Program-made: the position numbers and the translations under genes | From: Taxillus chinensis | Taxonomy: Eukaryota; Streptophyta; Magnoliopsida; Santalales; Loranthaceae | NCBI GenBank assembly: GCA_023512835.1 | Contig: CM042087.1 | Location: 53,546,765 to 53,610,764, forward strand | DNA length: 64,000 bases | Direction of reading: 5' to 3' | Notes under the pieces: model-generated | Database searches by the model: none | The model's input: the letters and a program-made list of their open reading frames with translations, nothing else | Told to the model about the DNA's origin: nothing | Shown here: one piece after another, positions 48,727 to 60,293 of the stretch | How the letters are laid out: every line of letters starts with the position of its first letter | Numbering within the stretch: the first letter of the stretch is position 1

Positions 48727-50669
48727 AAACTGCAATTGGGTGCCTTGCCTAAACAAATATAAACTAGGAGTTACTTGAGGGTTTTCAATTCTTCCTACAA
48801 GATACTTCCATTCATGCATTTACCATTCTATGTAAAATTTCAACAACGGAAACAAATGTTTCACCACTTTGAACAATCAAAATACATTTGAAATTGAAAC
48901 TAATACAAAGGTGAATATGTGAATACACATTTGTATTGTTTGAAAGAGATCCTGTATTGCTAGTTTGCTACTCTTTCAAAACTGTGCTTCTACAGCTTTC
49001 TCTGCCTTGAGATGAAGAACCTCTTCATCAGTTCTTGATAAGTTGGGTTACTTGAGGTAATCAAGAAATAAGCATGGCTTACGACCAGCCCAGTGGCTGC
49101 AGTGAAAAATGTAATGGGTTCCATAACATCTCAGGAGAATTTCTAGAATGTTAAATAGAAGAAGAATTGAACTTGTAGAATGGACAAACCCAACCAGGAT
49201 CAATGGATGAGACTCACCTTCTTGTGTGCCAGCTTGTCAAGCTCTTCTTCTACTGAAATTTGTTTAGCTCCTCCATCCTTGGGTCATTTTGAGATGTCAA
49301 AGAAAGAGCCCAAGGTAGTTAAAAGCGTTAGGCACACTTAAGGCGCTAGGGTTATCCGATCGCTTTAAGCGTAAAATGCAAAAAAAGCGTTCACTTTAGT
49401 GAAGCGAAGCGCATGTTATAGAAGAAACATATATATTATTCATAAACAACCATCCATCAAATAACATGTCTACAAATCATCCTCATTACAACTACTATTA
49501 TAAATCTATCAAATAAAATGTTTACAAATCATCCTCACTACAACTACTATCATCAATCTCTTCATTATCAGAGTTGTATTCCTCAACATAATCTTTTGGC
49601 TCATCAGAATCTTCATCTTTGTCTTTTAAGCCATGGTCTGTTGAGCCTTTAGAACTACCAATGCTTAAATTTAACCTTTCTTGGGTTGACTTGGCTTGCT
49701 TCCTAATAAATCTGGAGGGTTCTCCAACCCCGGCTGCTCTAGCCATAACACCCCAAGTTAAGTTATCAGTCTCATCACCAAAAATTTCATCATTTTCTGC
49801 CTCATCTTTGTCTTCACCATTCCCTACTCCCATTTTTCCAATCAACCACTCACTACTATCATCAATGTCTGTCAAAGCAATAGGATCAATGACATCATTA
49901 CAATCATATCGAGCCTTGAGTGCTTGATTGTATTTCACAAAAACCAAGTCATTTAATTTTTTTCATTTCTAGCATGTTTCTCCTCTTGGTGTGAACTTAC
50001 AACCATAAAAAATATGAACAGTAAGTAACTATGTATTAGTTTGATAAAATTACTATTTGTTAAATAAATTATAAGACCAAAATTACTTGTTCAAAGACAC
50101 TCCAATTGCGTTCACATCCAGAAACACTACATGTGAGACTAAGAATCTTGCATGCTAATCGTTGCAAAGTAGGAGCACAACTCCCATATGTACTCCACCA
50201 TTCAGCTACATATGTCACGCCCTGGATTTCCAATCCGAGGAAAACAGTTCATGACTGCCTTTTACCCACGCAGTGGATAAGGGGTTAGGATACAATTTCG
50301 CACAGGACATCACACACTTCCACATTAGATATTCAAGGACAAAATCATATATCTTTATTAAACTCAAATGTCATTTACATCATTTCCCCATTGGGGTTAC
50401 AATGGTTCCACAAAATAATATAAACAAAACACAACAGATAACTCAGTCTTCCACCTTGGTGTTCTCACCTAATGCCTGTAGGTTCCTGAAAACAAACAAA
50501 ACGCAGCAGGAGGGGTGGGCAACTACAACTTAATAAGGATTATGTCTCCTCATCCTATCACATGCTCCTAGCATTTACATGACGACGTGCACAAGTGCAA
50601 TGTCATGGCAATAATATATACATAAGTTATAATCAACATTTATAAATATGTCAACACACAAACAAACCA

Positions 50670-50805
50670 CACAGACACATATAATCATTTCCACAGCCAC
50701 ACAGGCTTCCACAACCACAGCCACACAGGCTCCACAGCTACACAAGCTACCACAAGCACAGCCACATAGGCTCCATTGCCGCACAGGCTACCATAATCTC
50801 ACATA
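50670..50805. repeat. Minisatellite in the solo LTR
   Basis: Four to five imperfect units of about 33 bp with the core cacagccacacaggctcca. It occupies the same relative place as different minisatellites in related LTRs. Confidence 0.8.
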
Positions 50806-51142
50806 GCGCATTAACAAGCACAATACAATAACATACATTCATATTACATCAAATAACACATGTATTCAACAACCATCACCTAAACCATTATTATCATATC
50901 CACTTATTATGTTCTCAAACACGACTCCCCCAGAAACCCCAAGGTTTCCCCATGAGGCCCTACCGTAGAACCAACCTTAATGAACTCAACCACTGAACGA
51001 ATAGCACAGACACCCCAACGGCCTCCAAGGTCCGCTGCCACGCAAACGAACCCAAAAATCTCAGACCCCGGACTCATTATCATACCTAAACATAACTTGC
51101 CATTAAGGCCAACATTCATATAGGAGATCACACCTATATGAA

Positions 51143-51144
<2 letters not shown>

Positions 51145-51194
<50 letters not shown>
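51145..51194. repeat. CA microsatellite
   Basis: About 24 CA units followed by a short TA run. Confidence 0.95.
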
Positions 51195-51206
<12 letters not shown>

Positions 51207-51347
51207 ACATACCAATTTCCATAAGGTATAACCCTAGAACAGGTTCAAGAGGTACAGAATCCCTACCTTGGAAAGAACCTCCTTGCTCTTGCTCCCCCGC
51301 TAAGCGTTGTCCACCCACGCGGACACAACGGCAACGATCAAGAGAGG

Positions 51348-51349
<2 letters not shown>

Positions 51350-51388
<39 letters not shown>
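51350..51388. repeat. CT microsatellite
   Basis: About 19 CT units, in the position where the family's LTRs carry a CT run. Confidence 0.95.
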
Positions 51389-51390
<2 letters not shown>

Positions 51391-51949
51391 GACGGCTGAC
51401 AAAAATGAAGAACCCTAAAAAAAAGAAAAGAAATATCATTTTAAATATCACAACACTTATCAAAATGATGTAGTTTTGATAAGTGAAACATAATCCCCTA
51501 ATAAAACACAATGCTTATTAAAACGATGTAGTTTTGATAAGTAAAACATGTTCTAACCTTTCCGCTTCCACACAAGATAAAATACCCATAATTCGAACAT
51601 GGTCCTTTAGAAAAAGATTATCAGCATAACAAAACGAAGAAGATGATACGAAAACATGGCTGCACGTGACAAAGGCCATTGTCACATGTAACCTCCAAAT
51701 GGCTTTGGATTTTGCCACTAACTTTAGAACTTTTACTGGAACGCTCCCTTACAAAAACACCACTGCACGTGACAAAGGCCATTGTCACGTGCAACCTCAA
51801 AATGCTCCCTCTTGAACTCATCTCTTGCCTCATGCTTCCTCATCAAATATACAAAGTGTTCTAGCTGATGTATATGAGAAGAAATCTCCCAAAAACCTGA
51901 CAATTGCCACTCAAAAGACATAACTATGACTAACTCCTCACATCCCTAA

Positions 51950-52340
51950 TGTCACGGGGTCAGCCTTTATAGCAGCTTAACCCGTGCGGCACCTAGTTCC
52001 CACCCGTACGAAGGAACGCTAGGTCAGCCTAACTCGTCGCATTTGGATCGGAACCCATCGATCCGTTGTAAAGCAATTGTGTAGGGAAGCGCTTAGCGGA
52101 AGATCGATTTAAACGAAGGCAACAAACGATTGTATTGAATGCTTGAAAGCTTTACAACATCACTCCCCTACATATAGATGTGTTAGTTAACACTTTTCTG
52201 GCTATGTCGCTAGGAGACATCATATATGATCGAAATCTAAAATCTCTACAACTTACTTTATAAGCTAAGTACAACACTTTACAAAGGGAAAATACCCCAA
52301 AATGGCCTAAGTATGCTAGGATAAGCCTCGGTCCATGACA
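51950..52340 (-). repeat. 3' LTR of the chromovirus (391 bp)
   Basis: The + strand runs from TGTCACGGGGTCAGCC to TCGGTCCATGACA. It is the longer copy of the pair and keeps two segments (46 and 6 bp) missing from the right LTR. Confidence 0.95.
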
Positions 52341-54350
52341 TTCTCCCCCACCCGATTTCGCAGCATCCTCGTTGCGTCTTCGGCTTCCTCGAACTCGTCG
52401 AACTGCTGGATGTAGCGTTCAGTTTCTTCCTGGTACTCTTCAATCTCTTTGGAGAATTGCCCCAGATCCTCTTCCTTCTCCCAGCTTGCCTCTTCAACCG
52501 GCCTGTTCTTCCATTGGACGTAGTACTCCACCCGGCTTGGATCTACGCCCCTTCTTGGCACGACTCTACGAGAGTGGATTTTCTTTATCTCTTTATCGTA
52601 GGTCTTGCTCGTTGATGCTGTTGGTGTCCGCACCACCCGTTGTCCGCTCGTATCTTCCAAGTCTTCGTGATAAGGCTTGAGCAAACTAACGTGAAACACC
52701 GGATGCCTTTGTAAGCTAGTCAGGAGGTCCAATTTGTATGAGACCTTCCCAACTCTCTTAAGTACTTTGAAAGGCCCCTCATATCGGCGCACCAAACCCT
52801 TATGCAATTGTCTGAGTGCTTTGGTTTGGCGCGGAAGGAGTTTGAGCATCACCATGTCTCCTTCCTGAAATTCCAAGGGCCTCCTTTGTTGATCCGCCCA
52901 CTTCTTCATCTTCTTTGCCGCTTTGTGCAAGTATGCCCTGGCCAGATCCATCTGTTCATGCCATCCTTTTGTAAACTTGAACGTCGCGGGGCTTTTTCCA
53001 GTGTACCCCCAAGTGATGGAAGTGGGCGTCAACGGTTGCTGCCCAGTTGCGAGTTCGAACGGACTCTCGTTCGTGGACTCGCTCTTCTGCAAGTTATATG
53101 AGAATTGGGCTATGTCCAACAACTTGGCCCAATCTCTTTGATTGGCACTCACATAGTGCCTCAGGTATAGCTCCAGTAAGCCATTGAAACGCTCCGTTTG
53201 GCCGTCTGTTTGTGGGTGAAAACTTGTTGAAAAGTTTAAGTCCGAACCCATTATCCGGAACAGCTCGGTCCAAAACCGCCCAGTAAATCGTGAGTCTCGA
53301 TCGCTCACGATTGTCTGTGGAATGCCCCAGTACTTCACCACGTACTTGCAGAATAGTCGGGCCGTGTCGTCTGCCGTGCAGTCCTTCGAAGCTGGGAATG
53401 AAAACTCCATACTTAGAGAATCGGTCGACCACAACAATGATCGTTCCACATCGTTCGGATCTTGGGAGACAAACAATGAAGTCCATCGAAACACTTTCCC
53501 AAGGTCTTTCTGGAGTGGGCAACGGTTCTAACAGTCCCGCCGATTGCCGATTCTCTATCTTGTCTTGCTGGCACACAAGACAAGTCCTCACGTATACTTG
53601 GACGTCCTCGTAAAGTTGAGGCCAGTAGTAGCTCCATTCCACCAATGCCAAGGTACGATCGACTCCGGGATGGCCAGCCCACCACGAGTCGTGACATTCT
53701 TTGAGGATATCTTTCCTCAAACTTCCCCATTTAGGAACGTACACCCGTTCCCCTCGAGTATGAAGCAAGTCATCCCTTAACCAAAATCGCCGCGTCTTCC
53801 CAGCTTTGACGCATTCCACCAAGGACTTGGCTAATGGATCGTGCTCCATTCCTTCCTTTAGTTTGTCCACCAGGGGGAATTGTGGTTGGTTAATGGCTGC
53901 GAGTTTTGCCTTTTGACTTAGTGCATCGGCCACCACATTATTTGTGCCCGGTTTGTACTCGAGCACAAAGTCAAATTCCGCTAAGAGTCCTTGCCACCGT
54001 GCTTGCTTCGGAGTTAAGTTCCTTTGAGTTAGAAAATAACTCATAGCAATATTGTCCGTCTTCACTACGAATTTGGACCCTAGCAAGTAATGCCTCCACA
54101 CCCGAAGGCAATGCATAACTGCCGTCATCTCCTTTTCATGCACCGCGTACCTCCGTTTGGTGCCATTAAGTTTTCGGCTTTCATATGCTACAGGATGTCC
54201 CTCCTGCATTAAAACTCTACCGATGGCAAAGTCTGAAGCATCCGTGTGAACTTCATAAGGCTTCGTATGGTCCGGCAGTGCCATCACCGGTCCGTTTGTC
54301 ACGGCTTGCTTCAACTTCTCAAATGCCTCTCGGCAAGCATCATCCCACAC
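52316..54350 (-). pseudogene. Chromovirus RNase H, integrase and chromodomain region
   Basis: Reading from 54350: RNase H (EVHTDASDFAIGRVLMQEG, MTAVMHCLRVWRHYL, KTDNIAMSYF), a linker ending VVADALSQK, the integrase zinc-binding part (HDSWWAGHPGVDRTL, CLVCQQDK), and the catalytic core (SMDFIVCLP, VVVDRFSKYG). A frameshift near 53390-53410 moves the rest into the frame 53494-52316, which continues the core (IVSDRDSRFTGRFW, FHPQTDGQTERFNG) and the GPF/Y-like end (RRYEGPFKVLKRVG). It ends with a chromodomain (VEYYVQWKNRPVEEASWEKE) that in chromoviruses guides integration to marked chromatin. The stop codon before VWDDACREAF at 54351 separates it from RT. Confidence 0.92.
52341..52353 (-). other. 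Polypurine tract of the chromovirus
   Basis: The - strand gggtgggggagaa directly abuts the 3' LTR. It differs by one base from the purine tract gggtggaggagaa of the miniature element at 387-399. Confidence 0.85.
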
Positions 54351-56234
54351 CTAAGTCTTGTTCTTCTTTAGTAGTTCCGTCAAGGGTGCGGCAATGTGGG
54401 AATAGCCGCGGATAAATCTTCTATAGTAGTTAACCAAGCCAAGGAAGAAACGCATTTCAGGGACTTTCTTGGGCGTCTCCCATTCCTTGATGGCTAACAC
54501 TTTCTTGTTATCCATCTTCAACTTCCCGCCGCCGATAATGTGACCCAAGAAGGGCACTTCCTTCTTCGCAAAGTCACATTTCTCCTTCTTCACAAAGAGT
54601 TGGTTCTCCCTTAAGATTTGGAAAACCCGTCGTAGATGTGTCTTGTGTTCCTCCAAGGTTTTGCTGTAGACGACAATGTCATCAAGGTACACCATGACGA
54701 ATCTGTCCAAGTATGGTTGGAAGATCCGGTTCATTAACGTACAAAATGTGGCAGGGGGGTTTGTGAGGCCAAAGGGCATCACCAAGAACTCGTAAGAGCC
54801 GTATCTTGTGATGCACGCCGTCTTTGCCTCATCACCTTCGGCTATCCGCACTTGCCAATATCCCGACCGTAAGTCTAGCTTTGAGAACCATCTCGCAGCA
54901 CCAAATTGATCAAAGAGGTCGGATATAAGTAGAATGGGGTAGCTGTTCTTCACCGTTATCTTGTTCAGCGCCCTATAGTCAATGCACAGCCGCATCGACC
55001 CATCGTGCTTCTTTTGGAACAACACCGGTGCTCCAAATGGCGCTTTGGATGGCCGAATGAATCCGGCATCCAACAAGTCCTTCAATTGTTTCTGAAGTTC
55101 CTCCAACTCCGGTGGTGCCATCCGATAGGGCACCGCAGCAGTAGGCCTTGCACCGGCCTCTAGCTCGATCCTGTGGTCCACCTCTCGCTTCGGCGGAAGT
55201 TGTTTGGGGAGTTCGGGTGGCATAACGTCCCTAAACTCTTCAAGGACCGTCTTCACTTCCGTTGGGGGCTCCTCCCCAACACTTGGGCATCTTTCCTTCA
55301 CCATAGCAATGAAGGTTGGCTCCTGTCGCCTAACTCCTTTAGATAGTTGGAGCGCCGAAAGAGACCTCGCCATGAGCTCTTCTTCCCGCATTACCTTCAC
55401 CATGCACGTTTTCCCCTCGTCCATGATGCACATTGTGTTGGTACTAGGAATTGGAATTGCCCGCACCTGGTCAATGAACTTCATCCACAGCACCATGGGA
55501 TAGTCGTCCATCGACACCATGGAGAGATTCACCTTGCCTCTCCACTCGCTAATACTTAGCTCGACACCTCGAGCCACGCCATGGATTGGACTGGCGCTGG
55601 AGTTCACCGCCTTCAGCCAGCCCTTCTCTTCCTTGTAGACTATCCCCAATCTACGAGCTTCTTCGACCTTGATGAAGTTGTTGGTCGCACCCGTGTCCAC
55701 CAAGGCCTTAGTTTCAAGGTTGTTGGCCTTAGCGAGCACGTACATGCGCCCCTTCTGTCTTCCGGATGGTGGCACCTCCACCTTCGCCTTGATTGCATTT
55801 AGGAGTTGCAAGGAACCAAGTCTTGGATCCCTCGCGTCTCCTCCTTCGTCTTCATTGATCAAGTGTTTTGGGCGAAAGTCCTTAGACGGTTGGAAGGGTC
55901 TCCCTTTTCCTTCACTCCGGTTGTCTCCCCCACGTTTCTCCTTGTGGAACCTGTTCGCCTTGGAAGTTGATGAAGAACTGGTGGTTTTCTCCGGCTTCTT
56001 GTATTCGATGAGTGATTCGGCCACTGCCATGGCCGACGCCAGGTCCTGCACATTTCTCCGCTGCAGCTCCAATTTCACCCATTGTTGCAATCCGTCCATG
56101 AAGGAAAATAGTGAATCCTTCGCGGACATATCCGGGATCTCCAATATTAGCTCGGAAAATTCACGGACGTACTCCTGCACCGTGCCTTTGTGGGTAAGGC
56201 GCCGAAGTTTCGCCCTGGACTCGTCTTCCGCATT
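54351..56234 (-). pseudogene. Chromovirus gag C-terminus, protease and reverse transcriptase
   Basis: The frame from 56234 holds the gag C-terminal part ([30 protein letters not shown]), a Ser/Lys-rich linker without a clear CCHC knuckle, the aspartic protease ([12 protein letters not shown]), and RT in order: [46 protein letters not shown], the catalytic [27 protein letters not shown] and [16 protein letters not shown]. It ends at an in-frame stop at 54351, where related elements continue into RNase H, most simply a Trp codon changed to TAG. Confidence 0.93.
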
Positions 56235-56879
56235 CTAGGGATAGAACTGGGCCTTGATCTCCCGCTTGAAATCCGCCCAGTTATCAATGATACATAGGCC
56301 GCACTCCTTGTCGGCATATCGTCGCCTCCACCATACCATAGCCGAATCGACTAAGTATAGTGGAGCGGTCTTCACCTTCTTTGCCTCGTCGATGATGTTC
56401 AAGGCATCGAAGTACTGCTCCATGGTCCAGAGGAAGTTGTCTAACTCCCTCGCATTCCTTGACCCAGCATAGGTCTTAGGTTTCGGCACGTCGATTTTGG
56501 AGCTGGAATGGCCGCCAACGCCACCTTGGGTGACCGCCATCTTGCATAGAGACCAATCCGCCTTGATCTCTTTGATTTCCTCTTGCATCGCCAAGATTTG
56601 GGACATGAGATGTAAGACCCGCAAAATTTTTAGCTACTTAAGTTCTTACTTAAAGAGTAATAATAATAAAATAATAATAATAATGTTATTGTTAACAATA
56701 GTTAGAAAGGATATTTTAGATATTATCACGATAAAAATAAGCACCCAATATAGTCATTCAACTAGCATGTGATAAGTAGCCGTTATGAATAGTATCCGTT
56801 TGGACTTCCATAAATAGGTATGAGCATGAGATTTTATTTATAAGAGAGTATAGAAGTAAGAAGAATAATAATACGAGTT

Positions 56880-57134
56880 ATGGCATCAAGTTCTCAAGTA
56901 CTGCAATCCGAGAATAGTGTACGCGATGAAGATCGGCGAGCAATACGACTTGAAGTTACAAAGCTATGCTTTGCTGTAGATGAGCTAAATGCTCGTGTCC
57001 AATGGCTGCAATATAATGCGACGAGACACAGAGAGAAGTTTGAGGTTATTCGTGCGACAACCACGACAATGTTAACCTTAATGGTTGTGTTTCTCTTCTG
57101 CCGAAGCACAACACGTCCTACGCACATACGCTAA
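56880..57134 (+). CDS. Short ORF in LTR: predicted helical segment plus hydrophobic tail (84 aa)
   Basis: I do not recognise this ORF. It begins about 70 bp after a TATA-like box, so it would lie at the start of an LTR transcript. Residues 15-52 are charged and heptad-like (AIRLEVTKLCFAVDELNARV). Residues 60-72 are hydrophobic (TMLTLMVVFLFC) and the end is basic. It may be chance; no family or repeated conservation could be checked. Confidence 0.25.
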   Translation: MASSSQVLQSENSVRDEDRRAIRLEVTKLCFAVDELNARVQWLQYNATRHREKFEVIRATTTTMLTLMVVFLFCRSTTRPTHIR

Positions 57135-58209
57135 TATAATTCAAGAAATTTTACGAAGGCCATAGAATATGATATTAATGTTTATGTTTAGGATTATAAT
57201 ATTTTATGCTATAATGTTATCTTACTTTATTGTTTATTGATTATGCAATTATATTATTTTATCCGCGTAAATATTAAATATGTTATAAAAAAATAAAATA
57301 ATTTCTTATATGTCATAAAACATTTAGATGCTATATATTATATCATTTAGTTTCTTAAACCAAATTACTATGGGTAAGTAAGTATTACAAGCCGTAACTT
57401 TACCAAAAGTATAAAACATAGGTAAGGCCCAAAAATTTGAATGAGGCAGATTCTGGAGGTCCCATTCAAAAATTCATAACTTGAGTTATACAGATCCAAT
57501 TGACATGAAACCAAAGCCCATGTGTTCATTTATAACTTAGCTAAAACGTGTAGAAATTTCAGAATTTAAAAGGAAGCCAATCAATTCCAGAATTTAAAAT
57601 ACTACACATAGGTTCAGTATGAACGGGTAAACATTTTAGTATGACTTAAAATTCAATAATTTTTGTTATACATATTTAAAAATTATAAAATTGATACCCA
57701 TTTGTAGATATTTGAGTTAGTAATACAATACCATTGGCCATTTGTCAAAAACTACAAAATTAAAAACGTTATAATTGAATTAGTAGAGAGTACACCAATG
57801 TGGACTTTTGATGCCAAAGGAACCTTCTAGGTTGAAAAGTCTTAAAACATTTTTTAAATGGTAGGAGAAGATACCCACGTTTTAAGAGAGGATAATAGGA
57901 ATAAAATAAAGTATTTTATATATTTTACATAATTTAATTTGATGCCAAAGTCAAATTCATACACTACTTTCACACTACACACCTACCACCATCCTTGCCT
58001 ATATAAGGAGTGTCTTGCCTCTCCTCTTAAGCACAAATCCCTCAAGCCACACCACGAAATTTCCCTCTCAAAACACTCCCTTAAGCCCTATTAACATCCC
58101 AAATACTCTACTCAAATCCTCTTTTGCTTTTGGTACTTACCAAGCGTCGAAGTTCTACGAAAGGTAATACTTAAGATTTCGAAATTATGAAGTCACTTCT
58201 TATTTATTA

Positions 58210-58355
58210 TGTAGATTCTTATGGTTGGTTTTACCACCTCATATATACTATATTCATGGTTGGTTTTACCACCTTACATATGTTATTTATATGATTAGTT
58301 GTACCACCTCGTATATACATACATGGTTGGCCTTGCCACCTCATATACATACCTG
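58210..58355. repeat. Minisatellite in the 3.3-kb LTR
   Basis: Four imperfect units of about 40 bp with the core atggttggttttaccacctc followed by an AT-rich spacer. Confidence 0.85.
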
Positions 58356-58496
58356 TGTAATTATTTTAAATTATAGTATTTTATCATAGCGTTGTCATTC
58401 TATAATTCAAGTGAAAAGATGAGAATATTAACTTATGTTTTTATTTTTATTTTTAAAGTTCTAGATAGCGAAGGATTGTAAGGAACGACTTCCAAA

Positions 58497-58811
58497 ATGA
58501 ATTCCCCCGACAATCGCCCTTCTTCTTCTGCAACCCCAATTGTTAATGCTTCAACCTCACAGCTATCCCCATCCTTATCTCCTCCTGATCGTCCCTTTAG
58601 ACCAGTGTCTAATATCCCCTCATGGTTAAGGTGGAAGACACGTAGGAAAAATAAGCTTATCGAACGTCTTTTCTGTTCACACAATACAAGAAGTAAATCT
58701 TATTCAAAAACTCTCAAGGCATATAACCTAGTTAGTGCACAACTCAAGGCTTATGATGCATGGGATCGAAATAGGATATGGAACAGCAATAGAAGTGGGA
58801 ACCCAAATTAA
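58497..58811 (+). CDS. Short ORF in LTR: Ser/Pro-rich then basic (104 aa)
   Basis: I do not recognise this ORF. The first half is Ser/Pro/Thr-rich (SSSATPIVNASTSQLSPS) and the second half basic (RWKTRRKNKLIERL). It sits downstream of the minisatellite in the U5 side of the LTR. Low confidence that it is expressed. Confidence 0.2.
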   Translation: MNSPDNRPSSSATPIVNASTSQLSPSLSPPDRPFRPVSNIPSWLRWKTRRKNKLIERLFCSHNTRSKSYSKTLKAYNLVSAQLKAYDAWDRNRIWNSNRSGNPN

Positions 58812-60279
58812 TATTCAACCCCACAAGCACGGTATGCCTATTAAAAGATATAAATTAAAGTATGATATATATATATATATATATAAGGAGATATGTGTGA
58901 TATTGAACTTTTCAAGCATTAATGCTAATTTAGTGTTTTGATATTTTTAAGGTTTAGAACGCGGAGAACGACAAGTGATTGTAAGGGTTTTCTTCTCATC
59001 CCCTTTTTCTTTTTCATTATAATCTATATTTCATTATTATTGTAAGGGACTTTTCTCTTCCTCTTTATCTTATTTTATTTGGCATTATTATTGTAAGAGT
59101 TTTATGTTTCTTATTCTTCTATTTCCATTTTATTGTTGAGAACATTAGTCTCTTTTTAATCTCTCTTTGATAATCTATGCTATTGATTGGGGTAGATAAC
59201 CATTTTGATATTCGTGGTTATCCTTGTTAACCTTGAATGTTTTATTGGAATTCTATGATATGCCTCATGTTATGTATGCTAAAGTTGTTATAATCTCTTA
59301 TGTTTGGACAAAGTAAGTTTATGATGGGTGGTTCCAGAAAGACCTCCAATGCATTGGGTAAAGAACATCACTGGAGAGTGTCAATCCAGTTGATAATATG
59401 TTATGTTCGATATGGTATCCCGGTAGTTAACCTGGATCATGATGTTATGATACGATGTTCAAACATAATCTTCCATGTTATGATTTCCTTGTGAAATGTT
59501 GATCATGTATGATGTGTAAATATTATATGGTATTTCCTATGTTCGATATCTTCATGATTTTCCTTACCCACTTATGTTTACCCTTACTGGGCTATTTGAG
59601 CTCACCCTTTTTATGATTTCTTTTCCAACCCCAGGTAATTAAGGGATGGAGAAACTAGGATAAGGAGTCGAGAAGTGCTTGGAAATAAAGTTGTGTGAAA
59701 ATTTAAAGATTTATTAAGTTGTTTGCTCGTGTGCTTTGTTATGTAATAATGGGTTATGGATACATAGTCTCTAAACCCCTAAACCTTAAAGATCTTGGAT
59801 TGAAATTTGTAATAATGAATGGTTTATTTGATTAAATAAGTAATAGTTTGAAATTGATATAAAATTTGTATATTTATTTTCCGCTAACGCACCCGGTTTG
59901 GAGGTTTCAATTTGGGGGCGTTACATGAGAGAACCCTTCAAGCCCTCGAATCGAGAGTTCATGTCATCCATGACGGATTTGAGAAGCCCTTGCATCCTCC
60001 CAAAGCTTTCCTCACCCTCTGAGTCCAGCTTTTTGATGCTTTCAGTGTGCTCCTCGACCACCTCCATCTGTTCGGCTAACGCCAACTCCAATTTGGCTAG
60101 TCGACTCTCCAGCGGACATGTTTCCCTCGAAACGGACTTGTCTCTCCTCCGTCCCTTAGCGTGGTGCTTCTTGTCGCGGCCTTCGTGGTCGCCACCACTA
60201 ATGACAACAGATCCTCCGTTTGTCATTTTTACACTGTCTCAAAGTTTTGATTGTTCCACCGAACTTTAGCACCAACCGT

Positions 60280-60291
60280 GCTCTGATACCA
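60280..60291 (-). other. Primer-binding site of the chromovirus
   Basis: The + strand gctctgatacca is the complement of tggtatcagagc, a perfect initiator-Met tRNA match, 2 nt inside the 5' LTR. Confidence 0.95.
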
Positions 60292-60293
60292 CT

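Larger units (their letters stand above)
56611..59925 (+). mobile_element. Large solo LTR (3315 bp) inserted in chromovirus gag
   Basis: The LTR starts TGTAAGACCCGC and ends TTTGGGGGCGTTACA, flanked by a perfect 5-bp duplication tgaga (56606-56610 and 59926-59930). It belongs to the same LTR superfamily as 31658-34555 (same start and end) and, reversed, as 458, 7153 and 50213. A TATA-like cataaatagg lies near 56810. A minisatellite of ggttggttttaccacctc units occupies 58210-58350. No internal domain or second LTR is seen. Two short ORFs are noted separately. Confidence 0.87.
56235..60226 (-). pseudogene. Chromovirus gag N-terminal part, split by an LTR insertion
   Basis: The start is ATG at 60226 (MTNGGSVVISGGDHEGRDKK), about 55 bp inside the PBS. 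A coiled-coil-like stretch (LAKLELALAEQMEVVEEH) follows, and the frame is interrupted after GLKGSLM at 59926. It resumes at 56610 with SQILAMQEEIKEIKADWSLC and the gag core (ARELDNFLWTMEQYFDALN, VWWRRRYADKE, FKREIKAQFYP). A TAG at 56235-56237 then stops the frame just before [14 protein letters not shown], which continues in the same frame. Confidence 0.9.

Noticed and set aside
55204..56238. + strand ORFs of 99-189 codons opposite the chromovirus
   Set aside because: Antisense shadows of the pol and gag frames.
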